Under the pieces are notes generated by a model. It made no database searches. It was not told the DNA's origin and saw only the letters and a program-made list of their open reading frames with translations. Positions 14,948 to 24,376 of a DNA stretch of 25,576 nucleotides are shown in pieces (position 1 is the stretch's first letter; every line of letters starts with the position of its first letter). This stretch comes from an uncultured Holophagaceae bacterium (GTDB lineage: Bacteria > Acidobacteriota > Holophagae > Holophagales > Holophagaceae), in NCBI GenBank assembly GCA_903927605.1, contig CAIYNT010000115.1:1-25576 (forward strand), given 5' to 3'. Both the position numbers and the translations under genes were made by a program.

Positions 14948-15832
14948 TTATTTGTTCTCAGCCCCGTAGGCCGTATCCCCAGCTCCGTGTAGCTGGTGTT
15001 TCTCGGCGAATCCACGCTTGTGGTAGAGCAGCAGGTGCACCAGAAACATCAAGACCAGCACACCGCCGAAGGTGCACACGATGGTCGCGCCGGTGGGCGT
15101 GTCCAGTTTGACGGACAAGATGACGCCCAGGGCCGAGACCAGGGTCCCCATGGTCCACCCGATGGCCAGCCGCGGTCCGATGCGGTCCGTGAACAGCATC
15201 GCTCCGACGGAAGGCACGATGAGGTAGCAGAACACCAGCAGGACGCCGGCGATGGCCACGCTGGAGGTGACGACGAGCCCGAAGGAGGCGTAGAAAAGGA
15301 AATCCCACAGCCGGATGGAGATCCCCTGGGCCTCGGCCTCCTTCGGGTTCATCGAGATCAGCAGGAACCGCTTGCGGAAGATGTAGTGGAACAGCCCGAT
15401 GATGCCGTAGAGCCCGGCCGTCCTTCCCACTTCGGCCCAAGACACCGCCAGGATGTTGCCCACCAGCATGTCCTTCAGGTGCTCGGTCTCCCCGGTGGCC
15501 TTGCTCATGGCCAGGATGGCCGCGGCCGAGGCCACCGCGTAGGCGATGCCGATGAAGGCCTCCTGTGGGATGTGGGCCCGCTTGGACTTCGCCACGGAGA
15601 AGATGAAGGCGCCCAGGAACGTGAAGCCGAGGCTGATCCAGTAGGCGGAACCTCCATGGGGATCCAAACCCATGATGAGGGCGACGACAGCCCCCAGCGC
15701 GGCAATCTGCGCCAGGGCGAGATCCACGAAGATCACGCCGCGCTCCACCACGTGCACGCCAAGGTAGGCGTGGATGCCCGTGAGGATCAAGCTCGCCGCG
15801 AGCGGAGCCAACAAGAACATGAATATTTCCAT
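14948..15832 (-). CDS. Metal ABC transporter permease, ABC-3 family (ZnuB/TroC/MntB-like)
   Basis: The 294-residue protein is almost wholly hydrophobic. It carries ABC-3 family hallmarks: GVHVVERGVIFVDLALAQIAALG near the N-terminus, DMLVGNILAVSW in the middle, and SVAIAGVLLVFCYLIVPSVGAML followed by GATIVCTFGGVLVL. It forms the membrane channel for Zn, Mn or Fe import and would pair with the binding protein encoded 28 bases upstream. Its cytoplasmic ATPase partner is not encoded next to it, which is unusual for this family. The N-terminus MEIFMFLLAPLAASLILTG has no separate signal. The metal cannot be decided from the permease alone. Confidence 0.88.
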   Translation of the reverse strand: MEIFMFLLAPLAASLILTGIHAYLGVHVVERGVIFVDLALAQIAALGAVVALIMGLDPHGGSAYWISLGFTFLGAFIFSVAKSKRAHIPQEAFIGIAYAVASAAAILAMSKATGETEHLKDMLVGNILAVSWAEVGRTAGLYGIIGLFHYIFRKRFLLISMNPKEAEAQGISIRLWDFLFYASFGLVVTSSVAIAGVLLVFCYLIVPSVGAMLFTDRIGPRLAIGWTMGTLVSALGVILSVKLDTPTGATIVCTFGGVLVLMFLVHLLLYHKRGFAEKHQLHGAGDTAYGAENK

Positions 15833-15860
15833 GGATCGCCTATCCCTTTCCCGTAGCCCT

Positions 15861-16820
15861 TCAGCGCGCCTGCTGGAACGCCTTCACCAGCAGGTTCACG
15901 TCATAGTCGAACAGCCTGATGTAGTCGCCCGTGTCCTTGTTGCCACCGACCGAGGGCATGAGCATGACCACCTGCCCTCCGGTCTCCCTCGCCACACTTT
16001 GCGGCGTCTTCAGGTCGAAATAGGGTTCCACCAGGATCAGCTTCACATTCTGCCGTTTCATGAGGCTGATGAGTTCCACCACATGGGCCGGACTGGGGGG
16101 GATCCCCGGCCTTGGCTCGACATACTCCACCACCTGCAGTCCGAACCGCTTCGCGAAGTTGGGCCAGGACTGGTGGTAGGTGATCACTTTCCGGCCCCGG
16201 TAGGGTTTCATCTGCTCGTCCCAGCGTCGTTCCGCCTCCGTCAGCCGCTTCCTGAAATCCTGGAGCCGCTGCTGGAAGAAGCCGGTGTCACCAGGGCTCA
16301 TCTCGGACAGCTTCTGGGCTAGGCCGGTGGCCACCCGCAACCCGTTCTGGGGATCCAGCCAGTAGTGCGGATTCCCCTGCGGGTGGACATCCCCCATGGC
16401 CCGGGTCACCTGGGCGGTGGGAATCTCCAGGATCTCCGCGAAGCGGGAGGCGTCGAAATACCCCGGCGCCGCCGGCTGGATCCGGGGATTTCCGCTCTGG
16501 GTGATCAGGGGTGGAAGCCAGCCGATTTCCAGTTCCAGACCCACCACCACCAGCAGGTCCGCCTTGCGCAGATTCAGGAGGAAGCTGGGCTTGGCCTCCA
16601 CGAAATGGGGATCCTGGTACCCGCGGGCGATGGAGATCACGTTGATGCGCTCACCGCCCACTTCCGTGGCAAGGGCCGCGAGATCCTGGGTCGCGGTAAC
16701 AACGTTGAGCTTCGTCGCGGCCTGCAGAGGGCTGGAGAGCAGCAGCACCAAAAGGAAGACCCCTAATAGGGCAATCGCCGCGGGACCCTTTCGTCTGATC
16801 ATTGACCTGAAGTTCATCAT
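15861..16820 (-). CDS. Metal ABC transporter periplasmic binding protein (ZnuA/TroA family)
   Basis: The 319-residue protein starts at the first of two adjacent ATGs at 16820, after AAGGGGAAC; an ATG at 16850 is also in frame but has no comparable site. It has a signal peptide (AIALLGVFLLVLLLSS) and the cluster A-I fold. Candidate metal ligands are His72 (QDPHFVEAKPS), His152 (GNPHYWLDP), His216 (TYHQSW) and Glu265 (LVEPYFD) or a later Asp. The His-rich loop of classical ZnuA is absent, so Zn, Mn and Fe(II) are all possible. There is no lipobox Cys, so the protein should be a soluble periplasmic carrier for the permease just downstream. Confidence 0.85.
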   Translation of the reverse strand: MMNFRSMIRRKGPAAIALLGVFLLVLLLSSPLQAATKLNVVTATQDLAALATEVGGERINVISIARGYQDPHFVEAKPSFLLNLRKADLLVVVGLELEIGWLPPLITQSGNPRIQPAAPGYFDASRFAEILEIPTAQVTRAMGDVHPQGNPHYWLDPQNGLRVATGLAQKLSEMSPGDTGFFQQRLQDFRKRLTEAERRWDEQMKPYRGRKVITYHQSWPNFAKRFGLQVVEYVEPRPGIPPSPAHVVELISLMKRQNVKLILVEPYFDLKTPQSVARETGGQVVMLMPSVGGNKDTGDYIRLFDYDVNLLVKAFQQAR

Positions 16821-16899
16821 GTTCCCCTTGGTGGATGATGGATGGTTCAACTACGGACTGTCATCAAGGACCGGGCGTGAAATGTTTCGATTTTTTCTC

Positions 16900-16980
16900 A
16901 CCACGAAGACAAGAAGACCGCGAATAAAGTACCAAATCCGGTGTCCTTGCGGTTCTTCGTGGTCTTTCCGTCTTCGTGGT
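16900..16980. repeat. Inverted-repeat spacer element D (ACCACGAAGAC ends)
   Basis: This 81-base element has perfect inverted ends ACCACGAAGAC (16900-16910) and GTCTTCGTGGT (16970-16980), extending to 13 bases with the flanking TC and GA. The arms continue with GAAGACCGCGAA facing TTGCGGTTCTTCG. The central part lacks the core shared by A and B. It lies between the porin-like gene and the binding-protein gene. Confidence 0.75.
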
Positions 16981-17009
16981 GATTCTTGTTTTCTCAATGC
17001 AAACCCAGG

Positions 17010-18191
17010 TCAGAACGGGTGAGCACCGTGCGCCCCCATCACGAAGATGAGCTGCAGGCGGATTTCGTTCCCGTCCCGGTGGCCGTCGTAGCGTACGAAA
17101 CGGTACTGGGTCCTTGCCTGGCTGAACTCGCTCATCCAGTAAGTCAAGACCGCAGACCCGCCCCGGTCCAGCTGGTTCGAGGCCGTCGCTCGCTGGGACC
17201 AATCGAAGCGCGTCCCCACGGTCCAGCGCTGGTCCAGCCGGTAATCAAGGCTGGAGTACATGCCGAAGGCCTTCTGCTGCGTCGGCAGCTGGTCGCGCTG
17301 GCTCCACACGAACTCGCTGCGCCACAGGAGAGAGTTGTAGATGGACCGCCTCAGGGGCTTCCAACGCAGGCTCACATCGACCCCATGGAGCTTCGTCAGG
17401 AAGTCATGGCCCAGCTCGTTGTGCCCCTGCGCATAGGAATAGCCGACCTCGAGATTCGTGTTCTCGCTCAGATCCTCGTAGCCGCGCAGATGCCCCACAT
17501 AGCTCAGATCATTATTCTGGTTCGAGGTGAACAGGACTCCAGAATTCCCGCGGAACACCTGCCCGGTGGCTTCCAGGAAGAGGTCTCCGGGCGCAGGCAG
17601 GATGCGGCTCACCGACACCCCCATGTCGTCGATGCCGTCCTCGCCGTTCACCAGGTTCTCCGTCACTAACGGGCGATCCGTCCAAGCCAGTGCGTGGTTG
17701 TGCGTGGTGTTCACCTTCCCGAAATCCGCCCGCATCTTGCCGACCTTGGCCACGAATTCCCCGGGCAGGGCTGTCAGCGTCACGAACGCCTCTTCCACGC
17801 TGACGCCGGTCTCCCCGAAGGAAATGAACACATCCCCCCGGGCATAGGGGTCGATGACCGACTGGATGCCCAGTTCTGCCTCATGCATCTCCAGGCCCGG
17901 CACTGGGCGGACCTCGTTGTGACCGATGGAGCCAAGAAAGTCGCCATTCAGGCTGATATCCGGGTTCAGGGCCTTGGCCGCCGAACCGCCCGCCCCACCC
18001 AACTGAAGGGGCTCAAGTTTCGGAGCCGCCTGGGCCGCCTTCAGGGCCTGCACCTCCTCCTCGAGCTTGCGGATCCGGTCCTCCTGTGCCCCCTGCGGTG
18101 CTTCCGCCGGTGGTGGGGTCGGTGGGCTCTGCGCGCACAGAAGCCCGACCGAGAGGACCGCGGAGAGCAAGATCGCGGTGAGGTTTTTCAT
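17010..18191 (-). CDS. Porin-like outer-membrane protein heading the metal-transport block
   Basis: This 393-residue protein starts MKNLTAILLSAVLSVGLLCA, a clear Sec signal, at 18191. A proline-rich linker (SPPTPPPAEAP) follows, then a short predicted coiled coil (about residues 36-55, EDRIRKLEEEVQALKAAQ) as in trimeric or peptidoglycan-linked porins. The rest is a beta-barrel with aromatic-ended strands, ending QLIFVMGAHGAHPF with a terminal Phe. The combination of coiled coil and barrel beside a metal ABC system suggests outer-membrane passage of the same metal. That is inference; the family could not be named with certainty. An upstream in-frame ATG at 18245 lacks a signal-like lead and was not chosen. 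Confidence 0.7.
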   Translation of the reverse strand: MKNLTAILLSAVLSVGLLCAQSPPTPPPAEAPQGAQEDRIRKLEEEVQALKAAQAAPKLEPLQLGGAGGSAAKALNPDISLNGDFLGSIGHNEVRPVPGLEMHEAELGIQSVIDPYARGDVFISFGETGVSVEEAFVTLTALPGEFVAKVGKMRADFGKVNTTHNHALAWTDRPLVTENLVNGEDGIDDMGVSVSRILPAPGDLFLEATGQVFRGNSGVLFTSNQNNDLSYVGHLRGYEDLSENTNLEVGYSYAQGHNELGHDFLTKLHGVDVSLRWKPLRRSIYNSLLWRSEFVWSQRDQLPTQQKAFGMYSSLDYRLDQRWTVGTRFDWSQRATASNQLDRGGSAVLTYWMSEFSQARTQYRFVRYDGHRDGNEIRLQLIFVMGAHGAHPF

Positions 18192-18345
18192 GAGTCGGCT
18201 CCAGCTTTGTGACTCTTGCAAAAGTTCCAATCCGTGGTGTGGCATCTATGGCAGGCATTAGCAGCCATCATGGGTAGGGGCGGGTAAGATCGAAGCACAG
18301 GTGCTTCTAGATGGAATTGTTTTCCAACTAACTCTCCCTGGTCAA

Positions 18346-18360
18346 TGAAAATGATTTTTA
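18346..18360. promoter_or_regulatory. Fur-box-like palindrome TGAAAAT-G-ATTTTTA
   Basis: The 7-1-7 inverted repeat matches at six of seven paired positions and resembles the Fur-family consensus TGATAAT-n-ATTATCA. It lies in the 248-base divergent region between the metal-uptake block (minus) and the efflux block (plus), 155 bases from the porin start and 80 from the adaptor start. A metal-dependent repressor (Fur, Zur or similar) acting here would make biological sense for the minus-strand genes. Confidence 0.45.
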
Positions 18361-18439
18361 TTTATGATCAAGACGTTCACTAAACCGCTTGCCCAGCCAG
18401 GCGAATCTTATCTATTGTCCCCCAGTGGAGGCCTTTGAC

Positions 18440-19675
18440 ATGAAGCGCAAGCAGCTGTGGATCCTCGGTGGAGCACTGACGATCCTCCTGGTCGGCGGGT
18501 TGAGCATCGCCGGCATGCGGGACAAGGGCCTCGGGGTGCAGGTGGCCACGGTGGGACGGGAGGACCTGCAGGCCAAGGTCAGCGCCAACGGCAAGATCCA
18601 GGCCGTCACCAAGGCGGACATTTCCGCCAACATCATGGGCCAAGTCACCCGGCTGGCTGTCCAGGAAGGCGATCAAGTCACCAAGGGCCAGTTCCTCATG
18701 GAGATCGATCCCCGCAGCGCCAGCGCCAATGCCGATGCCATGAAGGCCAGCCTGCAGGCCGCCCAGTCGGACCTGGCCTCCGCCACGGCCAACGTCATCC
18801 AGACCCTGGCCGACTACGAGCGGGCGAAGGTGAATCGACAGGCGGGTATCATCTCCACCGCCGATCTCGAACACGCCAAGACGGCCTTTGATACCGCGGT
18901 TGCGGTCGAGGAGAGCGCCCGCCGCCGCGCAGACATGGCCAAGGCCAACCTGAACCAGTCCCACGTGGGACTGGGCTTTTCCACCATCTCCGCCCCCATG
19001 GACGGCACCGTAACCGCCCGCCGCATCGAGCTGGGCGAAACGGCGGTTCCTGGCATCCAGAATCAGCCGGGCACGGTGCTCCTCACCATCTCGGACATGA
19101 GCAAGGTCGAAGCGGAGATGGAAGTGGACGAGGCCTCCATTCCCACCGTGAAGCTGAGCCAGAAAGCCCAGGTCCGCATCGATGCCTATCCCAACCAGAC
19201 CTTCGATGGCGAAGTCACGGAGGTGGGCGGCAGCCCCATCTTGAAGACCGGCACCAACGAGGCCATCAAGTTCAAGGTGAAGGTGTGGATCAAGAACCCA
19301 CCCCTCACCATCAAGCCCGGCCTGTCGGCCCAGGCGGACATTTTCACGGGCAGCCGCGATCAGGCCCTGGCCATTCCGATCCAGTCGCTGGTGACGCGGG
19401 AGATCAAGCTCAAGCCCGGTGAAACTGCCAAACCCGGCGCCCCCCGCGATGAGGAAGGCGTCTGGCTCTTCACTGCCCAGGGCAAGACCCAGTTCCTGGC
19501 AGTCAAGACGGGCCTCCTGGGCGATCTCAACGTGGAGGTCCTGGATGGCCTGAAGGGTGGTGAGAAGGTCATCACCGGCCCCTTCCGGATCCTGCGCGAT
19601 CTGAAGGGCGGCGAACAGGTCCACGAGGACAAGAGCAAGAAGAAGGACGAGAAGAAGGACGAGAAGAAGGGCTGA
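18440..19675 (+). CDS. Periplasmic adaptor (membrane fusion protein) of a MacA-like ABC efflux system
   Basis: The 411-residue protein starts at 18440, eight bases after GGAGG. It has one N-terminal membrane anchor (LWILGGALTILLVGGLSIAG). A biotinyl-lipoyl half-motif (VSANGKIQAVTKADISANIMGQVTRLAVQEGDQVTKGQ) is followed by a helical hairpin (about 95-180), the second lipoyl half (STISAPMDGTVTARRIELGETAVPG) and a beta-barrel domain. These are the features of MacA/HlyD-type adaptors that link an inner-membrane pump to an outer-membrane channel. The C-terminus is an unusual lysine/glutamate tail made of KKDE repeats. The gene is followed 9 bases later by the first permease. No outer-membrane TolC-type gene is in the window. 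Confidence 0.87.
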   Translation: MKRKQLWILGGALTILLVGGLSIAGMRDKGLGVQVATVGREDLQAKVSANGKIQAVTKADISANIMGQVTRLAVQEGDQVTKGQFLMEIDPRSASANADAMKASLQAAQSDLASATANVIQTLADYERAKVNRQAGIISTADLEHAKTAFDTAVAVEESARRRADMAKANLNQSHVGLGFSTISAPMDGTVTARRIELGETAVPGIQNQPGTVLLTISDMSKVEAEMEVDEASIPTVKLSQKAQVRIDAYPNQTFDGEVTEVGGSPILKTGTNEAIKFKVKVWIKNPPLTIKPGLSAQADIFTGSRDQALAIPIQSLVTREIKLKPGETAKPGAPRDEEGVWLFTAQGKTQFLAVKTGLLGDLNVEVLDGLKGGEKVITGPFRILRDLKGGEQVHEDKSKKKDEKKDEKKG

Positions 19676-19684
19676 GTGACCTGA

Positions 19685-20914
<1,230 letters not shown>

Positions 20915-20922
20915 GTAGCGAC

Positions 20923-22221
<1,299 letters not shown>

Positions 22222-22305
22222 ACCTTCCCATCACGACTTGGCCAGCGCCTGGGCGTTCGCCTTCGTCTCACGCACGGCGCCTGCTCCCCCGCGGGACGAG
22301 TAGCG

Positions 22306-22704
22306 TCAGCCCTGGACGGAGGTCTTCACCTCGATGGCCGGGGGATGCTCCAGCTGCTTCTTCACGGCACACTGGCTGGCGGCACGGATGAGCGCCTCGT
22401 GGTACTTCTCAGGAAACGCAGCCGGAACCTGGATGTCCATGTCCACCCGCTCCAGTTTGCCGCTCGTGGGGTTGTAGCCCATCCGCTGCAGGATGCGGAT
22501 GCCTTCGGTAGGCAAGCCGCGCTGACGACAGAACCCGAGTACATAGATCCCGGCACAGGTGCCCAGGGAGGCGAGGAAGAGCGCGAAAGGCGTGGGAGCG
22601 GAGCTCTCACCACCACCCTGGGGTGACTGATCCGTCATCACCGTGAAGGGGCCAAAGTGCGCATCCACCCGCGCACCACCCGGGAAATCAATGACCATCT
22701 CCAT
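22306..22704 (-). CDS. OsmC-family protein (YhfA-like)
   Basis: This 132-residue protein has the OsmC/Ohr fold pattern. An N-terminal strand pair leads to APTPFALFLASLGTCAGIYVLGFCRQRG with the first active cysteine (Cys50), and the second cysteine follows in ASQCAVKKQLE (Cys112). The two cysteines form the peroxidatic pair in Ohr/OsmC enzymes, which reduce organic hydroperoxides. The sequence is closer to the YhfA-like subgroup, where activity is less certain. The start at 22704 follows AAGGAG with a 7-base gap; an ORF extension to 22761 has no such site. The gene is divergent from the carbonic anhydrase gene. Confidence 0.82.
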   Translation of the reverse strand: MEMVIDFPGGARVDAHFGPFTVMTDQSPQGGGESSAPTPFALFLASLGTCAGIYVLGFCRQRGLPTEGIRILQRMGYNPTSGKLERVDMDIQVPAAFPEKYHEALIRAASQCAVKKQLEHPPAIEVKTSVQG

Positions 22705-22734
22705 GCAACGGCTCCTTCCGGCAAAACATCCATT

Positions 22735-22748
22735 CTCACTCAAGTGAG
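22735..22748. promoter_or_regulatory. CTCACT-CA-AGTGAG palindrome in a divergent promoter region
   Basis: A perfect 6-2-6 inverted repeat lies in the 117-base gap between the divergent OsmC-family and carbonic anhydrase genes. A second inverted repeat, CCCCG...CGGGG, is just downstream. Either could be an operator for one or both genes. No known regulator consensus was recognised. Confidence 0.3.
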
Positions 22749-22821
22749 GGCAGACATACACCCCGATTCACATCCGGGGTCCTCCCCACCGATCAGGAGA
22801 TGGACCTTCCCCGGAGATTCC

Positions 22822-23619
22822 ATGCGCCTCCTGCCTGTGTTCATGCTCGCGACTTCCCTCATCCTCGTGGCCGAGGACCATCCCGCTCCGGCCGCCAAGA
22901 CCAAGGCGCCGACCCACCCCACCGCGGCCGTACATGGGATTGCGGGGCACGAACCCGCCCCGGCAACGGATGCGCCCGATAACCCCAGCGCCGCCCTCAC
23001 TGAACTCAGCGCCGGCAATGCCCGGTTCGTGGCGGGGAAACGCACCCGCACCACCGATACCGCCCACGACGCCGCCATGCGGGCGGCACTCACGGCGGGC
23101 CAGTCCCCCTTCGCCGTGGTCATCACCTGCTCCGACAGCCGGGTGCCCGATGCCCTGATTTTCGATCAGGAGGCCGGCCGCCTCTTCACCATCCGCGAGG
23201 CCGGGAACGCCCCGGACCTGCAGGGCATCGCCTCTGTCGAGTACGCTGCCGAGCACCTGGGCTCCAAGCTCATCGTCCTCCTGGGCCACACCAGCTGCGG
23301 CGCCGTGAAGGCCGTGCGGGAGGCCAACGGCAAGCCCCTGCCCGGCAACCTCTGGGCGCTCCAGGCCGGCATGGCGGGCCTGCTGGAGACCACTCCGCAG
23401 GATCCCAATGAGGACGCCAAGGCCCATTCGGCCAGACTGGAAGAGGCCAATGCGCGCCACCAGGCCCAGACCCTGCTCGACCGCTCAGCCCTCCTGCGTG
23501 ACTTCGCGGCCGAAGAGAAGCTCTGGATCGTGCCCGCCCTCTACAACCTGGCCAGCGGCAAAGTGCAGTTCTTCAAGCCAGTGTCCGTGGTTGCGGCAGC
23601 GCCTTCGGCTCATCACTAG
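22822..23619 (+). CDS. Exported beta-class carbonic anhydrase
   Basis: The 265-residue protein has an N-terminal signal peptide (MRLLPVFMLATSLILVA) and an alanine/proline/histidine-rich linker to about residue 55, so it should act in the periplasm. The beta-class zinc site is complete: Cys103, Asp105 and Arg107 (ITCSDSRVP), and His156 and Cys159 (GHTSCGAV). It interconverts carbon dioxide and bicarbonate. A periplasmic beta-carbonic anhydrase can trap or supply CO2/bicarbonate and buffer the periplasm. The ATG at 22822 follows CCGGAGATTCC; an earlier in-frame ATG would hide the signal peptide and was rejected. The gene ends in a hairpin shared with the convergent toxin gene. Confidence 0.88.
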   Translation: MRLLPVFMLATSLILVAEDHPAPAAKTKAPTHPTAAVHGIAGHEPAPATDAPDNPSAALTELSAGNARFVAGKRTRTTDTAHDAAMRAALTAGQSPFAVVITCSDSRVPDALIFDQEAGRLFTIREAGNAPDLQGIASVEYAAEHLGSKLIVLLGHTSCGAVKAVREANGKPLPGNLWALQAGMAGLLETTPQDPNEDAKAHSARLEEANARHQAQTLLDRSALLRDFAAEEKLWIVPALYNLASGKVQFFKPVSVVAAAPSAHH

Positions 23620-23640
23620 CAAAATCGGTGATTTTGCTAG
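23616..23640. terminator. Perfect 11-3-11 hairpin between convergent genes
   Basis: CTAGCAAAATC (23616-23626) pairs perfectly with GATTTTGCTAG (23630-23640) across a 3-base loop. The stop codons of the carbonic anhydrase and of the toxin each lie in one arm. The position suggests a shared bidirectional terminator. The AT-rich stem is unlike a classical GC-rich terminator. Confidence 0.5.
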
Positions 23641-23996
23641 ATATCAAGAACGGCTTCCAATGCCACGGCCAGAGCCTTCATTTGAGCTGGCGTGGCCTTG
23701 CCGAGGCGCTTGGCGAGTCGTGACTTGTCTACGGTGAAGACCTGGGTGGCGTTGGCCCAGGAATTGGCGGGCAGGCCGTTATCCTTCCCCTTCGGGACAG
23801 GGACATAGAAGGCGTAGGAGCGGCCCTGAGTGGTGAGCGGAACCACCACGGTGGTGCAGGCACCCTCCGCATGGTTGCCGAGGTCAGACTGGACGACGAT
23901 GCCAGGCCGGAATCCGCCCTGCTCCGAGCCGCGCTGGGGATTCCAGTCCAGCAACCAGATCTCGCCCCGGCTGCAGCGTGGGAGTTCGCCCGTCAT
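23637..23996 (-). CDS. MazF/PemK-type endoribonuclease toxin
   Basis: The 119-residue protein has the MazF-family signature RGEIWLLDWNPQRGSEQGGFRPGIVVQSD, with the conserved RGE-(I/V)-W strand and the G-x-E-x-x-x-x-RP-x-(I/V)-V-(V/I)-x-S/Q loop. TTVVVPLTTQG follows. Such toxins cut mRNA at short sequences and are neutralised by a partner antitoxin. The ATG overlaps the antitoxin stop by four bases (ATGA), showing translational coupling. The end ALAVALEAVLDI matches the family's terminal helix. The cut site is not predictable from this. Confidence 0.88.
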   Translation of the reverse strand: MTGELPRCSRGEIWLLDWNPQRGSEQGGFRPGIVVQSDLGNHAEGACTTVVVPLTTQGRSYAFYVPVPKGKDNGLPANSWANATQVFTVDKSRLAKRLGKATPAQMKALAVALEAVLDI

Positions 23997-24259
23997 TTCG
24001 CCTTCCGCGCCCGGTAGCTCCGCCGCTCGGGCGCCGCCGCCACCTCAGCCTGGGCCTTAAAGGCATAGCTCACATCCTGGGCCTCGACGTCCTTTCCGTA
24101 GGCCGCCCAATCCGCCGCCAGTTTCCGCCGGGCCGCTGCCGCCTGCTCCCGCCGCAGCAGTTCCGCCACCCAACCGTTCACACTCATAGCTTGGGAGTCC
24201 GCCACTTCCCGCAGGAAGCGGCCCAAGTCGTCTTCAAGGCGGAGCGTGGTGCTGAACAT
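23993..24259 (-). CDS. Antitoxin with ribbon-helix-helix-like N-terminus, partner of the MazF toxin
   Basis: This 88-residue protein begins FSTTLRLEDDLGRFLREVADSQAMSVNGWVAELLRREQAAA. This is a ribbon-helix-helix (MetJ/Arc/CopG-like) pattern: a short strand with alternating polar residues, a helix, then S-(V/M)-N-x-(W/Y) leading to the second helix. Such domains dimerise and bind palindromic operators. The charged C-terminal part (EVAAAPERRSYRARKAK) would wrap the toxin. A 10-3-10 palindrome covers the start codon and is its likely operator. No ribosome binding site precedes the ATG, so the mRNA may have little or no leader. The gene overlaps the toxin by four bases. Confidence 0.8.
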   Translation of the reverse strand: MFSTTLRLEDDLGRFLREVADSQAMSVNGWVAELLRREQAAAARRKLAADWAAYGKDVEAQDVSYAFKAQAEVAAAPERRSYRARKAK

Positions 24260-24280
24260 GAAATCATTTTATGATTTCAT
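24258..24280. promoter_or_regulatory. Operator-like 10-3-10 palindrome over the antitoxin start
   Basis: The core GAAATCATTTTATGATTTC (24260-24278) extends by two more matching bases on each side, giving perfect 10-base arms with a TTT centre. One arm includes the antitoxin ATG. On the minus strand a TATTAT box lies immediately upstream, so the palindrome sits where the transcription start should be. Autorepression by the antitoxin is the natural reading. Confidence 0.6.
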
Positions 24281-24334
24281 AATATGAATGCAATAGCTGA
24301 ATTCTCAATTCGCACCACATTTCTGCTCCCACAT

Positions 24335-24359
24335 AACCAGATCGCGCAGCGATCTGGTT
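24335..24359. repeat. Perfect 11-3-11 palindrome upstream of the decarboxylase
   Basis: AACCAGATCGC (24335-24345) and GCGATCTGGTT (24349-24359) are perfect inverted copies around GCA. It ends 17 bases before the decarboxylase ATG, so in mRNA it could fold next to the ribosome binding region. It may be an operator, a translational hairpin or a repetitive palindrome. Confidence 0.5.
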
Positions 24360-24376
24360 CCGGACAAACTGTGGGC

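Noticed and set aside
19620..19675. Tandem repeat (12-base units AAGAAGGACGAG) as an independent repeat element
   Set aside because: It is the coding sequence of the adaptor's KKDE tail and is short; treated as part of that gene.
22222..22305. Possible C-terminal gene remnant read on the minus strand (24 in-frame codons next to the OsmC-family gene stop)
   Set aside because: Codon use looks coding-like but it is too short, has no start, and no family was recognised.
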